NCBI GenBank assembly: GCA_026706075.1
Contig: JAPOZM010000066.1
Span: forward strand, 35,340-99,339
Origin: Gemmatimonadaceae bacterium
Lineage (GTDB): Bacteria > Latescibacterota > UBA2968 > UBA8231
DNA: 64,000 nucleotides
Direction: 5' to 3'
The notes below the pieces were generated by a model. The model saw only the letters and a program-made list of their open reading frames with translations, had not been told where the DNA came from and searched no databases. The position numbers and the translations under genes were made by a program. Of the stretch, positions 7,196-16,410 are shown piece by piece (the first letter of the stretch is position 1; each line of letters opens with the position of its first letter).

Positions 7196-10100
7196 AGCTC
7201 GTCGACTTCTCTACCACCCGGCGCGTGACGGTGGCCATGATCATGGTCGCCGTGGCCGCCTTCGGCATGGTGGGGTTCTCGCGGCTGTCGGTGAACCTCC
7301 TGCCCGACATCACCTATCCCACGATCACCATCCGGACCGAGTACCCGGGCACGGCCCCGGCCGAGATCGAGCGGCTGATCTCGGAGCCGGTCGAAGGGCT
7401 GGTGGGCGTGGTCAGCCGCGTCGTGCGCGTCAGCTCCGTCTCGCGGCCGGGGCTGTCCGACGTGATCGTCGAGTTCGAGTGGGGCACCGACATGGACTTC
7501 GCCTCCCTCGACCTGCGGGAGAAGCTCGACCTCGTCAACCTCCCCCAGGAGGCGGGCAGCCCGATCCTGCTGCGCTTCGACCCCTCCCTCGACCCGATCA
7601 TGCGCATCGCCCTCTACGGCGGCAGCAGCCTCATGGAGCTGCGCCGGGTCGCCGAGGACCGGGTGCGGCTGGACCTGGAGAGCCTCGAGGGCGTGGCCGC
7701 GGTGCGCGTCGAGGGCGGCCTGGAGGAGGAGATCCAGGTCGAGCTCGAGACCCGCCGCCTGGCGAGCCTCGGCATCCCCATCAGCCAGGTGACCCAGCGC
7801 CTGGCCGCGGAGAACGTGAACCTCACGGGGGGCCTGCTGAAGGACGGCGAGGCGGAGTTCCTGGTGCGCACCCTGAACGAGCTCACGGGGCCCGCCGACA
7901 TCGAGCAGATCGTCATCGCCCGGGTCGAGGGGGCGCCGGTGAAGCTGGCCGACGTGGGGCGCGTCGTGCGCGGCCACGAGGAGCGCGACGTGGTGACCCG
8001 CATCGACGGCCGGGAGGGCGTGGAGATCGCCGTCTTCAAGGAAGGCGACGCCAACACGGTGAGCGTCTCGGCGGCGGTGCGCGGGCGCCTGGAGGAGTTC
8101 CAGTCCCGCTTCGGCGACCTGCTGGGCGACGCCGAGGTGGAGATCGTCGTCGACCAGGCGCGGTTCATCTCCCAGTCGGTGGACGAGGTCCTGAAGACGG
8201 CCGTCATCGGCGGCCTGCTGGCGGTCGTCATCCTCTTCCTCTTCCTTCGCCATCTCCAGAGCACGGCGATCATCAGCCTGTCGATCCCGATCTCGGTGGC
8301 GGCCACCTTCTTCCTGATGTACGCCACCGGCGTGAGCCTGAACATCATGTCCCTCGGAGGCCTCGCCCTGGGCGTGGGCATGCTCGTGGACAGCTCCATC
8401 GTCGTCCTGGAGAACGTGCAGCGCTACCGCGAGCAGGGGCGTTCGGCCCTCGAGGCGGCGCGCCTCGGCGCCGGCGAGGTCGGGTCCGCCGTGATCGCCG
8501 CCACCCTGACGACGATCTGCGTTTTCGTGCCCATCGTCTTCGTCGAGGGCGTGGCCGGACAGCTCTTCCGCGACCAGGCGCTGACCGTGACCTTCTCCCT
8601 GGCGGCCGCCCTCCTCGTGGCGCTGATGCTGATCCCCATGCTCGCCTCCCTGAGCCTGCGCCCGCTGACGGCGGAGGAGGAGGGCCGGGGCGACGGGGCC
8701 GCCGTGAGGGGTCCCGCCGCCCTGATGCGGGGCTTCGGCGGTCTGATGCGGGGCCTGGGGCGCGGGATCTCGGCGATCCTCGCTCCCCTCTTCTGGCTCT
8801 TCGAGGCAGGCTACGGCGCCGCCGCCGGCTTCTATCCCCGCGCCCTGGGCTGGTGCCTGCGCAACCGCGCCGTCTCGCTGGCCGTCTTCGCCGCCCTGTC
8901 GGCCGGGGTGCTCTTCCAGGCGCGGACCCTCGGCGTCGAGCTGATCCCCGAGATGAGCCAGGGGGAGTTCCTCGTCGACCTCGAGTGGCCCGCCGGCACG
9001 CCCCTGGAGCGGACGGCGGAGATGGTGACCCGCCTCGACACACAGGTGCGGGAGCTGCCCGGGGTCGCCACCGTCTTCAGCCAGATCGGCGCCAGCGGGC
9101 AGACCGGGGGCTTCGCCGACGAGAAGAAGGAGAACCTCGCCCAGCTCTTCGTGCGCCTGGCGCCCGGGGCGGAGCGGTCCGAGGCGCTCGTCATGGACCA
9201 GGTCCACCGGCTGCTGGCCGGCGTGCCCGACCTCGACCACACCCTCTCGCGGCCTTCTTACTTCTCCCTGCGCTCCCCGGTCGAGGTCGAGGTGACGGGC
9301 CGCAACCTGGAGACCCTGACCTCCGTCGCCGCCGAGCTGGCCTCGGGCATGCGCACCATACCGGGCCTGGTGGACGTCAAGTCGAGCGCCGAGGGCGGCC
9401 AGCCGGAGATCCAGGTCGTCTTCCACCGCGAGCGCATCGCCGAGCTGGGCACCACCATCCAGGGCGCCGGCGACCTGCTCCGGAACCAGCTGCAGGGACT
9501 GGTCTCCACCGAGGTCATCCGCCGGGACCGCCACATCGACGTGCGGGTGCGGGCGGTGGAGGAGGAACGGCGCTCCGTGGAGGACCTGCAGCGGCTGGTG
9601 ATCAGCCCCCCGAGCTACCCGGTGCCCGTCTCCCTCGAGTCGGTGGCCGACCTGGCCGTGGTCGAGGGACCGGCCGAGATCCGCCGCCTCGACCAGGAGC
9701 GGGTCGTGCTGATCACGGCCAACCTGGCGGGCCTCGACCTGGGCAGCGCCGTCGAGCGGATCGAGGCCCTGGCCGCCGGGATCTCGCTGCCGGAAGGGTT
9801 CGAGGTCTCCATGGGCGGCCAGAACGAGGAGATGGTGAGGTCCTTCGACAGCATGAGGTTCGCCCTCCTCCTGGCGGTCTTCCTCGTCTACCTGGTGATG
9901 GCCTCGCAGTTCGAGTCCTTCCTCCATCCCCTGGTGATCATGTTCACCATCCCCCTCGGCCTGGTGGGCAGCCTGCTGGCGCTGATGGCGGCCGGGGAGA
10001 CGGTGAGCGTCGTCGTCCTCATCGGGCTGATCATGCTGGCGGGCATCGTGGTGAACAACGCCATCGTCCTGGTGGACTACGTCAACACCCTGCGGCGGCG

Positions 10101-10341
10101 GGACGGGCTGCCCCGGCTCGAGGCGGTCCTCGAGGCCGGACGGCTGCGCTTCCGGCCGATCCTGATGACCACCTCGACCACGGTGCTGGCCCTGCTGCCC
10201 ATGGCCCTGGGGATCGGCGAAGGCGCCGAGGTCCGGGCCCCCATGGCGATCACCGTCATCGGCGGCCTGCTGCTGTCGACGGTGCTGACCCTGGTCGTCG
10301 TCCCGGTGGTCTACACCCTTCTCGACAGGTCGCCGTCATGA
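7192..10341 (+). CDS. RND efflux permease, first of two (AcrB/HAE1-like)
   Basis: A 1049-aa inner-membrane proton-driven pump of the RND superfamily. It has the typical start (FSTTRRVTVAMIMVAVAAFG, TM1), two large periplasmic loops, and the TM2-6 and TM8-12 blocks; NNAIVLVDYVNTLRRRDG is the conserved TM10/11 segment. In TM4 the usual adjacent aspartate pair is Asp-Ser (GMLVDSSIVVLEN) rather than the Asp-Asp of AcrB, so proton relay must differ or be shared. It starts at a GTG overlapping the adaptor stop and ends in an ATGA overlap with a second permease. Two permeases in one operon suggest a mixed-subunit pump like MdtBC, which is an inference. Confidence 0.92.
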   Translation: MKLVDFSTTRRVTVAMIMVAVAAFGMVGFSRLSVNLLPDITYPTITIRTEYPGTAPAEIERLISEPVEGLVGVVSRVVRVSSVSRPGLSDVIVEFEWGTDMDFASLDLREKLDLVNLPQEAGSPILLRFDPSLDPIMRIALYGGSSLMELRRVAEDRVRLDLESLEGVAAVRVEGGLEEEIQVELETRRLASLGIPISQVTQRLAAENVNLTGGLLKDGEAEFLVRTLNELTGPADIEQIVIARVEGAPVKLADVGRVVRGHEERDVVTRIDGREGVEIAVFKEGDANTVSVSAAVRGRLEEFQSRFGDLLGDAEVEIVVDQARFISQSVDEVLKTAVIGGLLAVVILFLFLRHLQSTAIISLSIPISVAATFFLMYATGVSLNIMSLGGLALGVGMLVDSSIVVLENVQRYREQGRSALEAARLGAGEVGSAVIAATLTTICVFVPIVFVEGVAGQLFRDQALTVTFSLAAALLVALMLIPMLASLSLRPLTAEEEGRGDGAAVRGPAALMRGFGGLMRGLGRGISAILAPLFWLFEAGYGAAAGFYPRALGWCLRNRAVSLAVFAALSAGVLFQARTLGVELIPEMSQGEFLVDLEWPAGTPLERTAEMVTRLDTQVRELPGVATVFSQIGASGQTGGFADEKKENLAQLFVRLAPGAERSEALVMDQVHRLLAGVPDLDHTLSRPSYFSLRSPVEVEVTGRNLETLTSVAAELASGMRTIPGLVDVKSSAEGGQPEIQVVFHRERIAELGTTIQGAGDLLRNQLQGLVSTEVIRRDRHIDVRVRAVEEERRSVEDLQRLVISPPSYPVPVSLESVADLAVVEGPAEIRRLDQERVVLITANLAGLDLGSAVERIEALAAGISLPEGFEVSMGGQNEEMVRSFDSMRFALLLAVFLVYLVMASQFESFLHPLVIMFTIPLGLVGSLLALMAAGETVSVVVLIGLIMLAGIVVNNAIVLVDYVNTLRRRDGLPRLEAVLEAGRLRFRPILMTTSTTVLALLPMALGIGEGAEVRAPMAITVIGGLLLSTVLTLVVVPVVYTLLDRSPS

Positions 10342-13300
10342 GACTCGCCCGCTTCGCCGTCGAACGGCCCGTGACCCTGGCCATGATCACCGTCTCCACG
10401 GTCGTCCTCGGCGTGGTCTGCTTCACGCGGATCCCCATGGAGGCCTACCCGACGATGACCTCCTCCTCCGTCAACGTCCGGGTCTCGTACCCGTCGGCCT
10501 CGCCGGAGGAGATCGAGCGGGAGATCACCGTCCCCCTCGAGCAGTCCCTCGCCATGCTCGGCAACATCGAGCGCGTCAGCTCCAGCTCCGGGGGCAACTC
10601 GTCGAGCGTCCGGGTGGAGTTCAAGGCCGGCACCGACATGGACCTGGCGGTGATGGAGGTGCGCGACCGCGTCGACCAGGTGCGGGGCCTGCTGCCCCCC
10701 GACGTGGACCGCGTCTCCCTCTTCCGCTGGAACAACGAGGCCTACCCGGTCCTCGAGGCCGACCTGGCCTGGAAGGGCGCCGACGAGCGCCTCTTCGACA
10801 TCGTGCGCGACGTCGTCGAGCCCCGGGTGCTGCGCATCGACGGCGTGGCCAACGTCGAGATCGACGGCCTCCAGGAGAAGCAGCTGATCGTCGAGCTGGA
10901 CCAGCAGCGGCTGAAGGCCCACGGCGTCTCCCTCCCCTTCCTCGCCGGCCAGCTGCGGGCCGGCAACCTCGACGTATCCCTGGGGCGCGTCGATGACTCC
11001 GGGCGCCGCTACCTGGCCCGCGTCCGGGGCGAGTTCCAGGACCCGGGGGAGATCGGCGACCTGCCCCTGGCCGGGCGGAACCTGCGCCTGAGCGACCTCG
11101 GCAAGGTGAGCTACGAGTACCCGGAGCGCACCTCCTTCGAGCGCCTGAACGGACGGGAGGCCGTGGAGGTGGAGATCTACAAGGTCGCCACCGACAACAC
11201 CGTGGACGTGGCCCTGGAGGTGCGCGGCGCCCTCGAGAGCATCGTCGCCGGGTACGGCGACCTGCTCGACATCAACATCACCCGCGACCGGGCGGACCAG
11301 ATCCTGGCCGAGCTGAACAAGCTCAAGGACACGGCCCTGCTGGGCAGCCTGCTGGCGGTGGTCATCATCTACCTCTTCCTGCGCAGCATCCGCAGCACCA
11401 TCGCCATCGCCGTGGCCATCCCCGCCTCGGTCTGCTGCGTCTTCACCGGGATCTACATCGCCCGGGAGCTCTTCGACTCGGCCATCACCCTGAACATGGT
11501 CTCCATGGTGGGGCTCATGCTGGCGGTGGGCATGCTCGTCGACCCGGCGGTGGTCACCCTCGAGTCGATCTTCCGGCGCCGCGAGGAGGAGGGCGCCGGC
11601 CCCGTGGAGGCGGCCGTCTCCGGCACCCGGGAGGTGGGCATGGCCGTCCTCGCCTCGGCGCTGACGACCATGTGCGTCTTCATCCCCTTCTTCTTCCTCG
11701 GCTCGGGCTCGTCGCGGATGGTGCGCTTCATGGGCGACGCGGGACTGACCATCTGCCTGGCCGTGGGCGTCTCCACCGTCGTCTCCCTGGCCGTCATCCC
11801 CCTGGCCGCGTCGCGGCTGTTCCGGCCCGGGGCCGCGCGCCACGACCGGCGGCTGACGATCGGCGTCGCCCTGGCCCTGCTCGCGGCTCTGACCTGGAAG
11901 CTCCAGACCATCGGCCTGGAAAGCCTGGCGGCCTGGGGCCGCACCACGGGCGCCCGGGTCCTGCAGACCACCCTCGACATGGAGTGGACCACGGCGGCGG
12001 CCCTCGGGGCCGTGCTGCTGGCGCTGGCCCTCCTCCTGCGGCACTTCCGGCGCCACGGCATGCGCGCATCCTATGTACGGCTGCTGGACTGGACCCTCGA
12101 TCACCGGGCCGTGACCCTGACCGTGGCCCTGGCCATGATGGGGGGCGGCGTGTGGATGTTCCTCAACATGGAGCAGCAGGGCATGCGCTGGCCCTCGGAA
12201 CGCCGCGTCGACATCACCGTGGAGACCGAGCGCAGCTTCAGCCTCGGGGAGGTGGACGCCCTCATGGCCCGCATCGAGCGGGACCTGCTGGCCCACTCCG
12301 AAGAGCTGGACCTGGAAACCCTGTCGACGCGGATCCGGCAACGCAACAGCAGGATCCGTGCACGGCTCGTGGACGCCGACGAGGGACACCTGACGACGAT
12401 GGAGGCGCAGCAGGCGATCCGGGGCCGCCTGCCGGAGATGGCGGGCGTCGCCTACAAGATGGGGAGGACGCGCAGCTGGGCGGGCAACCTCCTGGGCGTG
12501 GAGGTGCAGCTCAAGGGGATCGATCCCGCGGTGCTGGCGGTGCTGGCCGAGGACGTGCAGGCGAGGCTCGCCCAGCTGCCCGGGGTCACCAGCGTCGACA
12601 CCGACCTGCAGGAGGGGGAGGAGGAGATCCAGGTCTCCGTCGACCGCGAGCAGGCCCTCGGTTACGGACTGTCCCCGCGGGAGGTGGCCTCCACCATCTC
12701 CACCGCCCTGGGGACGCGGCGCACGACCAGCTTCAAGGCGCCGGAGCGCGAGATCGGGGTGGTCCTGCAGCTGAAGGAGGAGGACCGCGCCAGCCTCGAG
12801 CAGTTGAAGAACACGGCCTTCGAGGGGCAGGACGGGACGCCGGTGCAGCTGGCCGCCCTGGCCGACTTCACCCACGCCGAAGCCCCGCGGAGCCTGCAGC
12901 GCGAGGACCGCCAGCAGACGCTGAACGTCTTCGCCAACACCGCCAGCCGCCAGGTGGCCAGCCAGCTCAACCCGCAGGTGCGGGCGATGATGGACGAGAT
13001 GGCCCTGCCGGCGGGGTACTCGTGGCAGCTCGGGCGCGCCGCCCGCTGGGACGCCCAGGACACGGAGGGCAACCACTTCACCCTGCTCTTCGCCATCCTC
13101 CTCATCTACCTGATCATGGCCTCCCTCTTCGAGTCCCTGGTCCACCCCTTCACCATCATGTTCGCCATCCCCTTCTCGCTCATCGGCGTCTCCGCCGCCC
13201 TGTGGGGCCTCGACGTCGCCTTCGATCCCAACGCCATGCTCGGCCTGCTGATCCTCTTCGGCATCGTCGTCAACAACGGCATCGTCCTCATCGATCACAT

Positions 13301-13625
13301 CAACCAGTACCGCCGCGAAGGGATGGCCCGGCGCGCGGCGATCCTGCGGGGCGGGCAGAACCGGATGCGGCCGATCCTGATGACGGCGGGCACGACGATC
13401 CTCAACCTGATGCCCCTGGTGCTGCCCATGGTCTACGGCACGGCCGAGGGCTTCGCCCGGCGCTGGGGGCCGATCGGGCTGGTCGTGGTCAGCGGCCTGG
13501 CCACGTCCACCTTGCTGACCCTGCTTCTGGCCCCCACCCTCTACTCCCTTCTCGACGACCTCAGCCTCTGGGCGCGCCGCGTGATGCGCGCCTCCAACCC
13601 CATCATGGAGCCCCGCAGTCGATGA
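10338..13625 (+). CDS. RND efflux permease, second of two, with extra hydrophobic segments
   Basis: A 1095-aa RND permease paired with the preceding one (ATGA overlap). The start RLARFAVERPVTLAMITVS is a standard RND TM1, and the late segment GIVVNNGIVLIDHINQYRR is the standard TM10/11 region. In TM4 the motif is GMLVDPAVVTLES, so only one acidic residue remains where AcrB has Asp-Asp. Between the TM6 and TM7 blocks there are two additional hydrophobic stretches (about residues 506-522, starting LTIGVALALLAALTW, and 552-570, including LGAVLLALALLL). These make the central linker much longer than in AcrB and may add two membrane helices. It is probably an accessory or asymmetric subunit of the same pump. 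Confidence 0.9.
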   Translation: MRLARFAVERPVTLAMITVSTVVLGVVCFTRIPMEAYPTMTSSSVNVRVSYPSASPEEIEREITVPLEQSLAMLGNIERVSSSSGGNSSSVRVEFKAGTDMDLAVMEVRDRVDQVRGLLPPDVDRVSLFRWNNEAYPVLEADLAWKGADERLFDIVRDVVEPRVLRIDGVANVEIDGLQEKQLIVELDQQRLKAHGVSLPFLAGQLRAGNLDVSLGRVDDSGRRYLARVRGEFQDPGEIGDLPLAGRNLRLSDLGKVSYEYPERTSFERLNGREAVEVEIYKVATDNTVDVALEVRGALESIVAGYGDLLDINITRDRADQILAELNKLKDTALLGSLLAVVIIYLFLRSIRSTIAIAVAIPASVCCVFTGIYIARELFDSAITLNMVSMVGLMLAVGMLVDPAVVTLESIFRRREEEGAGPVEAAVSGTREVGMAVLASALTTMCVFIPFFFLGSGSSRMVRFMGDAGLTICLAVGVSTVVSLAVIPLAASRLFRPGAARHDRRLTIGVALALLAALTWKLQTIGLESLAAWGRTTGARVLQTTLDMEWTTAAALGAVLLALALLLRHFRRHGMRASYVRLLDWTLDHRAVTLTVALAMMGGGVWMFLNMEQQGMRWPSERRVDITVETERSFSLGEVDALMARIERDLLAHSEELDLETLSTRIRQRNSRIRARLVDADEGHLTTMEAQQAIRGRLPEMAGVAYKMGRTRSWAGNLLGVEVQLKGIDPAVLAVLAEDVQARLAQLPGVTSVDTDLQEGEEEIQVSVDREQALGYGLSPREVASTISTALGTRRTTSFKAPEREIGVVLQLKEEDRASLEQLKNTAFEGQDGTPVQLAALADFTHAEAPRSLQREDRQQTLNVFANTASRQVASQLNPQVRAMMDEMALPAGYSWQLGRAARWDAQDTEGNHFTLLFAILLIYLIMASLFESLVHPFTIMFAIPFSLIGVSAALWGLDVAFDPNAMLGLLILFGIVVNNGIVLIDHINQYRREGMARRAAILRGGQNRMRPILMTAGTTILNLMPLVLPMVYGTAEGFARRWGPIGLVVVSGLATSTLLTLLLAPTLYSLLDDLSLWARRVMRASNPIMEPRSR

Positions 13626-14998
13626 ACCGGATCCCCCGATCAGCCGCCGTCCTGCTCCTCGCCTCGGCCACGGCCCTGCCGGCCGAGAGGCTGTCCCTCG
13701 AGCAGTGCATCGACCTCGCCCTCGACAGCAACACCCAGGTCCTGCAGGCCGAGCAGCAGGTCCTGCGCTCCGAGGCCGACGTCGCCTCGGCGCGGGCCCA
13801 GCGCCTGCCGTCGCTGAGCACGACCCTGGCCAACCTCGGGCGCTCCCGCACCGGCCCGTCCCTGCGCATCCAGGAGAACCCCACCGGGCAGGTCGACCCG
13901 GAGACGGGGGAGCGCATCTTCGCGGAGGAGCGCACGCGGATCCCGGCGATCGACCGCAGCTCCTACTCCTTGAGCGCCGGCGTCGGACACACCATCTGGG
14001 ACGGCGGCGCCCGGCGCTGGTCCCACCGCGGCGCCCGGGAGTCCCTGGCCGCCTCCGAGCTGGGCCTGCGCTCCGGCCGCGACGGCGTCGTCTTCCAGGT
14101 GAAGCAGCGCTACTACGGCCTGCTCAAGGCCCAGGAGCTGGTGGAGGTGCAGGAGGAGGCCCTGAAGCTGAGCCTGAAGCGGCAGGAGGAGGCCGAGATC
14201 CGGCTGGAGGTGGGGGCCGGCACCCGGGTCGACCTGCTGCGCCTGCAGGTGGCGGCGGACAACGCCCGGGCCGACCTGATCAACGCCGAGCAGCAGGTGC
14301 AGCTGGCCCGGGCGTCGCTGAACCACGTCCTCGGCCGGGGGCTGTGGGCACCGCTGGAGACGACCCCCCTGGCCGGGGACCCGGCCCTGCCGCCGGAGAC
14401 CGCCGAGGCGGAGACGATGGCCGGGCTGGTGGACCGGGCGAAGAGGTCGAACCCCGGCCTCGAGCAGGCGCGGCGGAACCGGTCGTCGGCCGAGATGAAC
14501 CTGAAGGCCCGGCGTGCGGCCTGGCATCCGAGACTCTCGGGGAACCTGAGCTACAGCCGCAACAACGAGGTCTTCGAGCGGGTCTACGGGGACCTGGACC
14601 AGAACTACCGCCTCAACGCGGGCCTGAGCCTGACCTACCAGCTCTTCGACGGGGGTCTGCGCAGCGCCGACGTGGACCGCGCCCGCTCGAGCCTGGAGTC
14701 GGCCCGCCTGGGCCTGGAGCAGCAGGAGCGCGACCTGGCCCTCTCGGTGGAGACGACCTACCTCGAGCTGGTGCGCCTGGGCCGCATCCTGCGGATCGCC
14801 CGGCGCACGGCGGAGCTGGCCGCCGAGGACCTGCGCCTCGCCGAGGAGCGCTACCGGGTCGGGAAGGGCCGGCTCCTGGAGGTCCTCGACGCCCAGGTGG
14901 GCCTGACCTCGGCGCGCAACAACCGCGTCAACACGCGCTACGACCTGGCCCTGGCCGAGGCCGACCTGGAGAGGCTCACAGGGGAGCCCGCACCCTGA
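13622..14998 (+). CDS. TolC-family outer-membrane channel of the efflux operon
   Basis: A 458-aa outer-membrane factor. A short signal peptide (RSAAVLLLASATALPA) is followed by two copies of the OEP/TolC repeat, each with long alpha-helical coiled segments (for example LSLEQCIDLALDSNTQVLQ at the start of copy one, and AGLVDRAKRSNPGLEQARRN at copy two). The end LTSARNNRVNTRYDLALAEA is the typical terminal helix. It forms the outer-membrane exit duct for the adaptor-RND complex encoded just upstream, and its start overlaps the second permease stop by 4 bp, so the tripartite pump is made as one unit. The substrate cannot be deduced. Confidence 0.9.
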   Translation: MNRIPRSAAVLLLASATALPAERLSLEQCIDLALDSNTQVLQAEQQVLRSEADVASARAQRLPSLSTTLANLGRSRTGPSLRIQENPTGQVDPETGERIFAEERTRIPAIDRSSYSLSAGVGHTIWDGGARRWSHRGARESLAASELGLRSGRDGVVFQVKQRYYGLLKAQELVEVQEEALKLSLKRQEEAEIRLEVGAGTRVDLLRLQVAADNARADLINAEQQVQLARASLNHVLGRGLWAPLETTPLAGDPALPPETAEAETMAGLVDRAKRSNPGLEQARRNRSSAEMNLKARRAAWHPRLSGNLSYSRNNEVFERVYGDLDQNYRLNAGLSLTYQLFDGGLRSADVDRARSSLESARLGLEQQERDLALSVETTYLELVRLGRILRIARRTAELAAEDLRLAEERYRVGKGRLLEVLDAQVGLTSARNNRVNTRYDLALAEADLERLTGEPAP

Positions 14999-15086
14999 GT
15001 CCCCGGTGGTCCCGGAGACTCCACGGGAGCGCCCGATGAAGTGCAGTAACCCTTGACAGGAAGGGGACTTACGCCAATCGGCTTCT

Positions 15087-15115
15087 TTGCCAACAGGGGC
15101 TCCGAGGGCTAGATT
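15087..15115 (+). promoter_or_regulatory. Promoter of the chorismate synthase/UxaA pair
   Basis: TTGCCA at 15087-15092 (5 of 6 to the sigma-70 -35) is followed after 17 bp by TAGATT at 15110-15115 (4 of 6 to the -10). The start of transcription would be near 15122. Another TTGACA at 15053-15058 has no good -10 partner. Confidence 0.55.
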
Positions 15116-15165
15116 GCCAGGGCCGCGCCGCCATGTGGCGCGACCCACCATCGTCGAGAGAGCCA

Positions 15166-16410
15166 GTGGAGATCCTCGGGGGAGCACATTTCGCCGTCGC
15201 CGGCGCCGGCGAGTCCCACGGCCCCGGCATCACGACCATCGTCTTCGGGTGTCCGGCCGGCGTCCCCCTGTCCCGCGCCGGGGTCCAGGATCTCCTCGAC
15301 CGCCGCCGCCCGGGCAGCAACAAGCTCGGCACCCCCCGGCGCGAGGGGGACAAGGTGGTGCTGCTCTCCGGCCTCTACGACGAGGATCACGCCGCCCTCC
15401 TCGGCGGCGCCGAGGTGGCCACCCGGGTCGGGGACGAGGAGATCCTCACACCGGGGTACGAGCGCGGGCGCGCCACCGGCGAGCCGATCGCCGCCATCGT
15501 CCTGTCGGCGGCCAAGCGCTCCGCCGACTACGCCCAGTTCCTCGGGCCGGCGGGGGACGTGCGGCCGGGCCACACCGACCTCGTGAAGCACCACAAGTCC
15601 GCGGGGTACACCGACCCCCGCGGCGGGGGCCGCTCCAGCTACCGGTCGACGATCTCCGACGTCATCGGCGGCGCCGTGGCCCGGGCCTTCCTCGCCCAAC
15701 GCTTCGGCACCGCCTTCTTCAGCTCCATCTGCCAGGTCGGCGAGATCGAGAGCGGGGAGAGGCTCTCCGGCGCCGTCGGCGACGGCCGCCTCACCAGCGA
15801 GGAGGCGGCGGCCCTGGAGTCGCGTCTGGAGGAGCCGGAGTTGCGCTCCCTGGACGCCGGCTTCGCCTCCGAGGCGGCGCGGCTGATCGAGGTGGCCCGC
15901 AAGGAGGGCGACTCGGTGGGCGCGGCCCTGGAGATCGTGGCCGTCAACGTGCCCCCCCTGGTCGGGGAGCCCCTCTACGACAGCCTCAAGCTGCGCCTCA
16001 TGGGCTCCCTCGGGGGACTGCACGCGGTGCAGTCCTGCGAGATGGGCTCGGGACGGGAGGTGGTGGCGCGGCGGGGCAGCGCCAACAACGATCCGATCCG
16101 CTCCGGCGGCTACCGGACCAACCACCACGGCGGCCTCATCGGCGGGATCACCACCGGCAGCCCCCTGGTCTTCCGGGTCGGCTTCAAGCCCACGGCGACC
16201 ATCGCCCGGCCCCAGGACTCGGTGCGCAAGGATCTGACGGAGATCGAGTTTCGGCTGAACAAGGGGCGCCACGATCCGTGCGTGGGGGTGCGCGCCGGAG
16301 TCACCCTCGAGTCGAGGATGGCCATCGAGGTGGCCGATGCCGTGCTCGCCCATCAGGCGGGGCGGATCGACGAGGGCAACTTCCGCCTCTTCGACGGCCA
16401 GGGCTCGTGA
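15166..16410 (+). CDS. aroC: Chorismate synthase (divergent)
   Basis: A 414-aa enzyme of the chorismate synthase family, which turns 5-enolpyruvylshikimate-3-phosphate into chorismate using reduced FMN in the cytoplasm. Family marks are GESHG (15-19), LLDRRRPGSNKLGTPRRE, TGEPIAAIVLSAA, RPGHTD (133-138), NNDPIR..N.HGG, GGITTGSPLVFRVGFKPT and GRHDPCVGVRAG. Both catalytic histidines are present. It departs from the family where GGGRSSARET is expected: here it reads GGGRSSYRST (153-162). It is also longer than the usual 350-390 aa. No other aromatic-pathway gene is near. A GTG at 15166 with GAGAGAG upstream is preferred over the ATG at 15133, which has no ribosome site. Its stop overlaps the next start (GTGA), tying it to the UxaA-like protein. 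Confidence 0.8.
   Translation: MEILGGAHFAVAGAGESHGPGITTIVFGCPAGVPLSRAGVQDLLDRRRPGSNKLGTPRREGDKVVLLSGLYDEDHAALLGGAEVATRVGDEEILTPGYERGRATGEPIAAIVLSAAKRSADYAQFLGPAGDVRPGHTDLVKHHKSAGYTDPRGGGRSSYRSTISDVIGGAVARAFLAQRFGTAFFSSICQVGEIESGERLSGAVGDGRLTSEEAAALESRLEEPELRSLDAGFASEAARLIEVARKEGDSVGAALEIVAVNVPPLVGEPLYDSLKLRLMGSLGGLHAVQSCEMGSGREVVARRGSANNDPIRSGGYRTNHHGGLIGGITTGSPLVFRVGFKPTATIARPQDSVRKDLTEIEFRLNKGRHDPCVGVRAGVTLESRMAIEVADAVLAHQAGRIDEGNFRLFDGQGS

Noticed and set aside
6034..9927. A 1297-aa open frame on the minus strand opposite the adaptor and RND genes
   Set aside because: It is antisense to two certain genes, is made of Ala, Gly, Arg, His and Asp as expected for the mirror of GC-rich codons, and matches no family. 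Many similar long shadows (303-1967, 10311-13298, 43055-45403) were dropped for the same reason.
15053..15081. TTGACA at 15053 as the aroC promoter
   Set aside because: No acceptable -10 at 16-18 bp; the pair TTGCCA/TAGATT at 15087-15115 fits better.
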